Source of the DNA: an uncultured Actinomycetes bacterium
Lineage (GTDB): Bacteria; Actinomycetota; Acidimicrobiia; Acidimicrobiales; Acidimicrobilacustridaceae
NCBI GenBank assembly: GCA_937927725.1
Contig: CALBSE010000047.1
Span: 46,085-110,084, forward strand
Direction: 5' to 3'
DNA length: 64,000 bases
Shown here: positions 52,172 through 60,800 of the stretch, one piece after another
How positions within the stretch are numbered: position 1 is the stretch's first letter
How the letters are laid out: each line of letters starts with the position of its first letter
Translations under genes and position numbers: made by a program
The notes under the pieces: generated by a model
The model's input: only the letters and a program-made list of their open reading frames with translations
Databases searched by the model: none
Told to the model about the DNA's origin: nothing

Positions 52172-53455
52172 ATGGCTACGACTTGGGATCCAGGACCGCG
52201 TCCTGAATGGGTTGAAGCGGTGAACTCCGGCCTCGTGCTGCCCATCGCAGCCGAAGCTGCGCTCCCACTCGATCGTGAATCCCTTCTCGGTGAAGCCCTC
52301 GCCCGTCAAGGTCGTTCGAACGTAGGCATCTCCGCGCTCTGTGCGCCAGGACCGGGAACGGGTGAGGACTTCCTCGAAGGTCTCGACATCGCTCTTGCAT
52401 CGTTGGAGGACGAAGCAAACCTGCATGTTCTTGGCCGGTGGATGACTCGTCGTTTCTTATTGCGAATCCTTGAAGTCCGACTTCAGATTTGTGATTGGGT
52501 TCGCAGCGACCCTGGCGTGCGCGACGAACAGATTGTCGAACCGCTTTTTGTGGTTGGCGCACCGCGCACCGGTACGACGGTGCTGCATGCTTTGTTGTCG
52601 GCCGATCGCCGTCACCGAGTTCCGCTTGGTTGGGAGTTCTTGCGTCCGGTTCCGCCGCCAACGCCCGAAACATTCGACAACGATCCCCGAATCGCGCTTG
52701 CCGACGTCGAACTGCGCGCACCGCAACTCGTTACTGGCGGGCTCGATGCGATTCACGCCTATGCCGGCCGTATGAATAAGGAATGTCTCTCGGCGATGTC
52801 GTTCGCGTTTCGCGGCGAGGAGTTCATCAGTCGCTACAACACGCCGAGCTACATCGATTGGCTGCAGTCGTGCGACATGACTCCGTCCTATGAGATGCAT
52901 CGGTTGGTGTTACAGATCCTCCAACGCCACATGCCGACCGAAAAGTGGGTGCTGAAGTCGCCGGTGCACCTTCACAATCTTCCCGTGTTACTTGACACCT
53001 ATCCAGATGCCCAATTGGTGATTACGCATCGTGATCCACTGGCGATTCTTGGCTCTGTCACAAGTTTGATTGCGACGCTGCGATGGGCCCATAGCGACAA
53101 AGTTGATACTGCGGTTATCGGTCGCTATCACGCTGACCTCTATCACAGTGATCTTGATGGGCTCGTTGATCTTGAAGCCGAAGGAATGCTGCGAAAAGGT
53201 CGCGTCGCTCACGGGTCGTTTGCGGAGTTCAATGCTGACGGCGTTGGCGTTGTGGCACGCATCTACGAAGAACTTGGCATCGAACTTCCTGACGATGTTC
53301 GTGACGCAATGGCCGCGGCCCTCGCAGCGTCTCCGCGTGAGAAACATGGTGACCACTCTTGGTCGTTCGATTGGCTCGGTCTTGACGCCGATGAACAGAG
53401 CGAGCGCTTCTCGCGATATTGCGCGGCGTTTGGTCTCGCAGATTCGATCAACTGA
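52172..53455 (+). CDS. Sulfotransferase family protein
   Basis: 427 residues from the ATG at 52172. The PAPS-binding P-loop is VVGAPRTGTTVLHALL (residues about 125-140). The 3'-phosphate-binding segment is VITHRDPLAILGSVTSL. A central KWVLKSPVHLHNLP segment is typical of this actinobacterial subfamily. It would transfer sulfate from PAPS to a hydroxyl of a lipid or sterol-like acceptor; the acceptor is not identified. Its stop overlaps the next gene's ATG (TGATG). Confidence 0.85.
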   Translation: MATTWDPGPRPEWVEAVNSGLVLPIAAEAALPLDRESLLGEALARQGRSNVGISALCAPGPGTGEDFLEGLDIALASLEDEANLHVLGRWMTRRFLLRILEVRLQICDWVRSDPGVRDEQIVEPLFVVGAPRTGTTVLHALLSADRRHRVPLGWEFLRPVPPPTPETFDNDPRIALADVELRAPQLVTGGLDAIHAYAGRMNKECLSAMSFAFRGEEFISRYNTPSYIDWLQSCDMTPSYEMHRLVLQILQRHMPTEKWVLKSPVHLHNLPVLLDTYPDAQLVITHRDPLAILGSVTSLIATLRWAHSDKVDTAVIGRYHADLYHSDLDGLVDLEAEGMLRKGRVAHGSFAEFNADGVGVVARIYEELGIELPDDVRDAMAAALAASPREKHGDHSWSFDWLGLDADEQSERFSRYCAAFGLADSIN

Positions 53456-54258
53456 TGGTTGATCTTCCTCAGTCATTGCATCAGGCGGTGCGCGATGAAT
53501 TTCGAATCGCGTTTCGATACCCGTACACGGTGTTGCAGGTCATTCTTCTGAACGCGGTCTTGGTCGTCGTGCTTTGGTATTTCGCTCCGCCGAAAGTCGA
53601 AGCATTGGTGTTTGACATCCATAGTCCGGCGCTTTTCACGATCGTGCTCGCGGGATGGATGTATTCCGATGTTCCTGCCACCAATGTTTTGGCATCGGAC
53701 ACAAACCGAACGCTGCCAGCGCTTACAGATCGAACGATGACGGTTCGACTCATGAACGCGAAACGAATTGCGCTGTGGATTTTGGTTGCACCGGTGTGCG
53801 CAGTCATCACACTTGTGATGGGCATTCACGGGCAGCATTGGTTTACCGAGGTGGTTGCAATTTCGTCGATCGTGATTCTGCCATTCGGAACACTCGCGAT
53901 TGCGGGGTGGGTCGGAATCCTGTGGCCGTATCACCCGCGCAGTCTGAGGTATCGGTGGCGTCACCGACGCGACTGGTTTCATGACCTCGTGCGGTGGGGG
54001 ACACTCATCGTTCTTCCCTATGGACTCGTGCCGGTCATCGGCGCTGTGTTGCTACTCCCGAGTTTGTTGGTGTGGAACGTGAAGTCCGAGCAGCAAATTA
54101 TTGAAGTGTCGACGGTGCCGCATTTGCTGCTCGGGGTGATACTCGTCATTGGAATGACGATCGGCGGCACGATCATGGGCGATCGCGTCGCTTGGCGCTT
54201 GATCGAACGGCGTCGATCCGCACTGACGCACTATCTCGAACACCCCGAGTTGGGCTGA
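53455..54258 (+). CDS. Multi-pass membrane protein of unknown function
   Basis: 267 residues with about six hydrophobic segments (YTVLQVILLNAVLVVVLWYF, LFTIVLAGWMY, IALWILVAPVCAVITLVM, VVAISSIVILPFGTLAIAGWVG and others). No motif is recognised. Its overlap with the sulfotransferase (TGATG) implies co-translation. It could be a transporter, but there is no family evidence for that. Intergenic bases after it lead into the tRNA promoter. Confidence 0.75.
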   Translation: MVDLPQSLHQAVRDEFRIAFRYPYTVLQVILLNAVLVVVLWYFAPPKVEALVFDIHSPALFTIVLAGWMYSDVPATNVLASDTNRTLPALTDRTMTVRLMNAKRIALWILVAPVCAVITLVMGIHGQHWFTEVVAISSIVILPFGTLAIAGWVGILWPYHPRSLRYRWRHRRDWFHDLVRWGTLIVLPYGLVPVIGAVLLLPSLLVWNVKSEQQIIEVSTVPHLLLGVILVIGMTIGGTIMGDRVAWRLIERRRSALTHYLEHPELG

Positions 54259-54273
54259 GTTTCGTCGCCTCAG

Positions 54274-54303
54274 TTGGCGTTCTAGGACAGACCCCGGTAC
54301 CCT
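54274..54303 (+). promoter_or_regulatory. Putative promoter of the initiator tRNA gene
   Basis: A -35-like TTGGCG (54274-54279) and a -10-like TACCCT (54298-54303) are separated by 18 bases, ending 11 bases before the tRNA. The match is approximate and read by eye. Confidence 0.4.
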
Positions 54304-54314
54304 CTCCATCACGC

Positions 54315-54391
<77 letters not shown>

Positions 54392-54398
54392 TCGCACA

Positions 54399-54420
54399 AC
54401 GGTCGCCCTAGGGCGGCCGT
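54399..54420 (+). terminator. Hairpin terminator after the tRNA
   Basis: ACGGTCGCCC pairs with GGGCGGCCGT (one G-U pair) around a tight TA centre. The next bases are TCTGCGTTCTC, a weak U-containing run. It fits a tRNA transcript end. The structure is clear; the efficiency is unknown. Confidence 0.6.
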
Positions 54421-54474
54421 TCTGCGTTCTCGGGGACAAGGGATTTGGGAGGAACGCGCGAAGCGAGTGACGGT

Positions 54475-54494
54475 TCCCGTCCCCGCCACCATCG
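54475..54494 (+). repeat. 20-bp direct repeat, copy 2 (possible att site)
   Basis: An identical copy of the 20 bases at 54375-54394, 100 bases apart. Flanking bases differ on both sides (CAAA and CGGT before, CAC and AAA after), so it is a discrete duplication, not a longer repeat. It may be a remnant of integrative-element insertion or excision at the tRNA. No integrase gene is in the window. Confidence 0.65.
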
Positions 54495-54502
54495 AAATGG
54501 GA

Positions 54503-54536
54503 AGAGCCGACCTCTGGGTCGGCTCTTTGCGTTTTT
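54503..54536 (+). terminator. Rho-independent terminator
   Basis: AGAGCCGACC (54503-54512) pairs perfectly with GGTCGGCTCT (54517-54526) around TCTG, followed by TTGCGTTTTT. This is the strongest classical terminator in the window. It lies just after the second copy of the tRNA 3' end, so it may once have ended the tRNA transcript. Confidence 0.75.
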
Positions 54537-54698
54537 GAGTTCACCTGCGCAGATTTCGACGGACCGATCAATCTCTTCGACGGAGTGCTGGCGGGTGCCG
54601 CGGCCGCTCACGAATCGTTCGCCGAGTTCAACCCCGACGAGAAGCGAGCGCGGATCACGCAGTACGTCGTCGGTTTCTCGGTACCCGACGAGACTTGA
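54537..54698 (+). pseudogene. Possible remnant of a gene (C-terminal fragment)
   Basis: An open stretch of about 53 codons ending in TGA at 54698 whose translation has ordinary protein composition (EFTCADFDGPINLFDG, AAHESFAEFNPDEKRARI, YVVGFSVPDET), but it has no start codon or ribosome site; upstream is the terminator hairpin. It looks like the tail of a gene whose front was lost, consistent with a recombination junction at the repeat. The parent family is not recognised. The remaining bases to 54806 show no feature I can support. Confidence 0.4.
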
Positions 54699-54806
54699 CC
54701 GCGAGTCGGCCCTCTCACGGAATCGGGGCCCGTCGCGTTTGCTACGTTGCCGTCGACGGGAAGGTGTTTATCTTCCTGCGGGTCGGGGCCTTTGGGGGCA
54801 CGAAGA

Positions 54807-57800
54807 ATGTGGTCGAGAATCTGGGCGTTCGTGCGCGCGAACCCCGTTATTGCCGGCGTCGCCAGTGTCGCTGCCGTGGTGGTTGTGGTTGGTGGCACTT
54901 GGCTCGTCACTTCCGACGATGGCGGGTCGTCCCGATCGGCATCGACTGATTCCCAGGTCACGGCGCCTGCGACCCCGACCAGCACGTTGGCGAATGGAGT
55001 CACGCTCGACGGCCTCTCGGACACGTGTGCGACGACAGGACGAGTCGAGGTCTCGGCCCCCAACGGGATCAAGATCTCCGGTTCCTGCGTTGCGACCGAC
55101 TCGCGTAACTGGTCCGTCACGATCGATGGTGGAGCCGGATCGTTCGGTGGTTTCGAACTCGCTTCCGCTGACTTCAGCGGAACGATCACCTCAACGGACG
55201 GCGTAATCGTTTCCGACGTTTCGGTGAACGTCCCTCGTCAACCGAGGATCGTTCCCGAGTGGTACCAGTCATCGGTGCTGAAAATCGACTGGTCGTCGTC
55301 GTTGAAGTCGCTGCAGAACTCGTTCAGCATCGACACCGGGCGCGGAAGCGGTCGTCTCGCCGGCTCGGCTCCGGTCGCCGCCGACGGCACTTATCAAATG
55401 GGGATCTCCGGTCACGTCGTATTCGGCGGCACGCCAATCGCTCTTTCCGGTTCACTGGCGGGCAATGGTCGTGACGGCGTGCGCGGAGTGCGCTGGTCGA
55501 TCGACGGGACCGCGCGAAGTGCAACGATCGATGGAGCGAAGGTCGTTGCCACTCGCATTGCGATGACCCAGGGTGACCCCGGCGTCACCGGATCGACGCA
55601 GATCGATGCCGGCCAAGTGATGCAGATCCCCGTCGATGGCTCGTTGCGCTTCGTTGATGAGGGCAATTGGTTGTTCGAGGCGTCGGGCTCGCAGGTGACT
55701 ACATGGTCGCCGGACGTGCTGCCGGCGCTCGCCGTCCGCACGGGCGAGATGAGCGGCACGATCGAGAGTGTCGACAGCACTGTCGGATGGAAGCTCCTCT
55801 CGCCGATGGTCTTCGCCAGTGGGGGGCTCACCATGGACGGCTCGGTGACCTTCGGTGGTACCGAACGGTTCACCATCGACATCTCCGGTGGTAATGGCAC
55901 GGTGTTAGGTCTCGCGCAGCCACTCGCTTCTCCGGTGCTCGCCGGTCAGATCACTGTCGACCACGGCGCCGTCGTCGGCGCGGTATCGGTGACCGCCGGC
56001 GGAAATCTCTTCCTCGACTTGCCCGATGGTTGGGAAGCCGTGAACCGGCTGTCCATTGACTTCCACAACGGACCTGCCGGGTTCTCCACCTCTACGAACG
56101 TGACCTCAGCGCTCACCCGGGGTAACAGCGTGATCGTGGTGAACGGCACCGCGCAAGGTGCCGACGCGTTCGCCCTCACGGTGGGCGGCGCGCTCCGGAT
56201 GGGGGCGACGCCGATTCCGGTCTTCGGACGCTACGAGAGCGTTGGGTTCGTTCACGACGGGGTGGCCCGAACCTCCCCGTACTGGAACTTCTCCGGCGAT
56301 ATCGCGTCCGTGCCCGGGGGCGTTCCCTTGGCTGCTGGTGGATTCGGCCTGAAGGGCGGCTCGATCGGCATGGCTAGCGCAGCGACGCCGGCGTCGGTCC
56401 CGCTCGGGGCTGGGGTGCGGTCGAAAGCGTTCCAGCCGAGCATCTTCGACCGGCTGTCGACGATGTCGAGTTCCTCGCTCGAGGGCACTGTCGATCTCGC
56501 GATGGAGGACATCACGGGCTTCATGAAAACGGGTGACATCCAGTACACCGATGAGAACAACTGGACGGTCACCGCCACGGCCGACGGCGGTCCGGCGTGG
56601 CACGTACCTGGATTCAACAATCTGATCATCGACGCCAACACCATCACCGGAACGGTCACCGACACCGATGGCGAGATGACCTTCGATCTCACGATCGGCG
56701 AACTGGTTTGGACGAACATGACGACCGGAGTCGTGCTCACCACTGACTTCTCGATCGGCAACACGTGTCCACTGGAGGACAACTGCCCAGATGCCAGCGG
56801 TATCTTCGTGGGCTGGACCAACGGCGAGATGGATCTGCCCAACGGTCTTCCCACTTTGGCGGTCGAGGGGGCGTTCCTCACCGATGGTTCGTGGGCCCGC
56901 ATGACCGGAGTCGCTCCTGACGCGACTGGTCTGACGGTCGCTGGTTTCGCCAGTTTCGATATCACTGATCCCACGCTCACGATTTGGAAGGGCGAGCGAA
57001 GCGATTCGTTCGACGCAAACATGCAGTTGCCGGATTTGAGTTCGTCGAGCAACGGACTCAGCTTCGAGTTCTGCGGCGGCCTGCAGGTCTCCATACCCGA
57101 CCTCGGTTCACATGGAACCAGCGGTTGCGCAGAATGGACACCAGACGGGTTCGTGATCGCACAGGTCGCAGTCGCCGCTGACATCGACACCGATGTGTCC
57201 TCGGGTGGCCTCCAACTCGACTCCTCGGCGCTCACGGGTTGGGCCTACACCTCGCTCAGCACCATGCCGACCGTCGATCTTTACGGGACCGCGCTGCAGT
57301 TGCTACCTGATCTCAACCAGATCACCGCCCAACTGGTGATGCCCGGCATCCTGATGAGCAAGGTCGGGCTCGACGACTCGTTGTCGAACATCGGCGCGAC
57401 TGGTTGGTTCGACGGAACGGACTTCTCGCTCGACGGCGCGCTCGACGTCAACATGACGAACGGCGGATTCAGTCTCAACACCATCACCGTGCACATCGGC
57501 AAGGACGGTCACGACTTCACTCTCGGGTTCGGTGCTGAGTCGACCGTGTCGGTGAACGGCAACAAGTTCCCGATGAACGCGTATGTCGGTCTGGCGCTCG
57601 GAAGCACGACCGAGGTGTCGATCAGTCTTGACATCACCGGAACCCAGTCGGCCCAGCCCAACGGTTCGTTTGACATGCCGGCCCTTCTACCGACCGGTGA
57701 CTTCGAGCCCAGCAACACCTCTGCTATCGATGGCTCATTCGACAACCGCTCCTCGAAGGGCCTGCTTTCCCACGGCGACTTTGAGAACGCGAGCGGGCAG

Positions 57801-60800
57801 CAAAACATGCTGACGAACTCCGACTTCGAATCGGGCACGGGCGCGACGCTCGTCACCAACCCCGGCTTCGAGGACGGGTCCACGAGTGACGTGCTCTCCA
57901 ACGGCGACTTCGAGTCGTTCGACATCTCCGCCAACGGCGACTTCGAGGATGGCAACTACGGCAGTTGGTCGGTCACCAGCAACTACCAGATGACGCAGGT
58001 GAACGACACCGCCCCTACCTCTGACGAGGGCGTCTACGCCTACAACCTGAAGAACAACTTCAGCAGCAGTACGGCATCGCAGACCGGCTACGTGGGCCTC
58101 TACCAGAACATCTCGTGGACGACCGTGCAGAACGCGCAATACACGTTTTCGGTGTGGGCGAAGTCGAACGACTCGTCAAACGGTCGCATCAAACTTTGGA
58201 TCCAGCAGTCGGGAACGGCCTCGGGCTGCAGCTCGCAGTCGGCGATCCAGTCGGCCAGCGACATCTTCACCGTCACGCCCACGTGGCAACAGTTCTCGTT
58301 CACGATCACCGGCAATAACTCGTGTCGTTCGACGCTGTCGACGCTTGTGAGCGTCATCGACAGCCAGGACACCGTCGAACTCGATGCCATGACTTTCGAG
58401 CCGAAACTGACCAACTCGGTCACTTCGTTGTCGGGGCTCCCCAACGTCGAAGAGCCCAACGATCAGCTCTCGGGGATCCCGTCGTCGAACGTCGTCGTGC
58501 GACGAGATCCGTCGCTGGCCCATTCGGGCGACGGATACCTGGCTGCGACCGGTACGTCGTCCAACTGGGACTTCTACTGGTACACCCTCGAGTCGCCGGC
58601 CCAATACACAACGTGGACGTTCACGGCATGGGTGCGTTGTCGCACGTGCAGCTCCGCGACTGGCAATCTCTACATGTTCACCTCGGGTGGTTCGGAAGAC
58701 AACGCGAAGTCACCCGCGCCGGTGACGATCAACCAGACGTGGCAGCGAGTCACGCTCTCGATGTTCATGCGCTACTCGGGCCACACCGACCTGCGCGTCG
58801 GCTTCATGGACATCTCCGCAGCGAACACCGAGTTCATGTTCGATGACTGGTCGTTGCAGCAGGTCGGTTGGACGAGCAGCCCCGCGCCCACCGGCAACGG
58901 AACGCCGCAGGGCACGGTGTCATTGGCGACGATCACCGACGGATCGATTTCGCGTACCGACAATGGCGCGCTCGAGTTCATCTCCCGTCCCACCACTGCG
59001 GCCTCGGGCCAGTCGGCCTATGTCGACACCCCCGCTCCCACTCAGGGAGCGACGTACACCGCTTCGGTGTGGGTGAAGTCACCCACCGCAGCGGCGGGCG
59101 GCGTGCGTCTCGATGCGATTGCGATCGGCGGCACCCAGGAGATTTTCTCGGGTGCGATCGACAACATCACCACCGGATGGACGCAACTCACGAAGACCTT
59201 CACCGTTGCCTACGGCGGTCACACCGCACTGAGGCTCGCGGTTTACAACCTCGTGCCGGCGAGCGCGGCAACACCGAAGACGATCTACATCGACGACGTC
59301 TCGCTCACGGGGACGCCACTAGCGATACCGCAGGATTCGAGTTCGATGTGGAGCGGCCTCGGGTCGACGAACATGGATACCTTGCCGCCGATCACTCGTT
59401 CGTCGTCGGGCAGCGTGTACCTGACGAACGATCTCGGCAACACGGGCAACTCGCTGCGCACCGACGGCAACGGCGACTGGTGGTACTTCAACAACGACAG
59501 CTATGGCTACGTGAACGGTGACTTCGACATGTCGGTCGATGTGTTGTTCGCCAACAGTTCGAGCCGCGACATCGCCGACATCGGATTCTGGATCACGTCA
59601 CCGGGTTCGAACTCGACGGGCTATGCGTACCGGCTCGACACCAGTTCGTCGTCCAACTCCGGATTCATCGCCACGAACAACGGCAGCCTCTCGTGGGTGT
59701 CCGGTGAAAGTGGTTGGCGAACACCGGCGCGCAATGTCTGGTACCGAGTGCGCCTCCAGGCTTCGGGTGACTCAGTTACGGCTACCGTTACACGCCTCGA
59801 CAACAACACGGTCGCGCGCCAGAACACGGTCACGCTCTCCGGAGGCAATCGAGCCGGTGTGTTTGGTCAGGTCCGCGATAGCGCCGGATCGAGTGAGGGC
59901 AGCCGCTGGGACAACTTCCAGCTCAACTCTGGATCCAACACGACCAACGTCTATGACGACGCGGCGAAGGCTCACGGCGGGGCCGGATACATGCAGATCC
60001 GCGCCGGAAGCTCGAGCTCGAGTGCGTCGCGCACCACTGCGAGCGCCCCCGTGTTGGGCAGCACCTACACCGCGTCGGCGTGGGTTCGGTCCTCGAGCGG
60101 CACCAACGTGTCGGGAAAGTTGACGGCCAAGGGCGCCGGTACGAGTGATACGGCCAACACGACGTTCACGGCCACGGGCACTTGGCAACAGGTGAGCGTC
60201 AGTCTGCCCATCAACGCGTCGGGCGCGTCGGGCATCACGATGCAGCTCGATAACAACACCGCTGGTCAGGGCCTGCTCATCGATGACGTTGCCATTGAGC
60301 TCCAAGGTCTCACTCAGTCGAACCCATGGGGGATCGCCGTGGGAAGCGGCGGATCGGTCAACAACGCGATTTGGAACGACCCGACGAAGGCCCATGCCGG
60401 CAACGACTACATGGTCTTCACGGCGAAGACGTCGGCCGGTTCGGTCGTCAACACCAACGCCTTCACACCTGTCGCTGGTGACCTGTACACAGCGGCGGTA
60501 TGGGTGCGCTCCGATTCCGGGTCGAACCTCTCGGGCCAGATCGGTCTCAGCGCCGAGGGTGGAACCGTTGAACAACGATGGTCGAACTTCACGGCCAACG
60601 GCACATGGCAGCAAGTGTTCGTCTCATTGCCAATCACGCAGACCAACAACACGTCGCTGAATGTCTATGTGAAGGCCACCACGCTTAACTCGGCACTTCG
60701 GATCGACGATGCTGAGTTGAACAAGGTGTCGACCTGGGTGCTTACCCAGCCGTCGGGCACGACTTCGAACATCATCGTGATCAACGATCGTTCGATGGCA

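Noticed and set aside
54475..54494. A second tRNA gene at the repeat copy
   Set aside because: Only the 3' 20 bases are repeated; no D-arm or anticodon arm can be formed from the bases before it.
54445..55206. 253-codon frame with an Arg/Ser-rich product overlapping the tRNA repeat and the start of the giant gene
   Set aside because: Composition (Arg, Ser, Pro) is that of an out-of-frame reading; it runs through the terminator and the repeat with no ribosome site.
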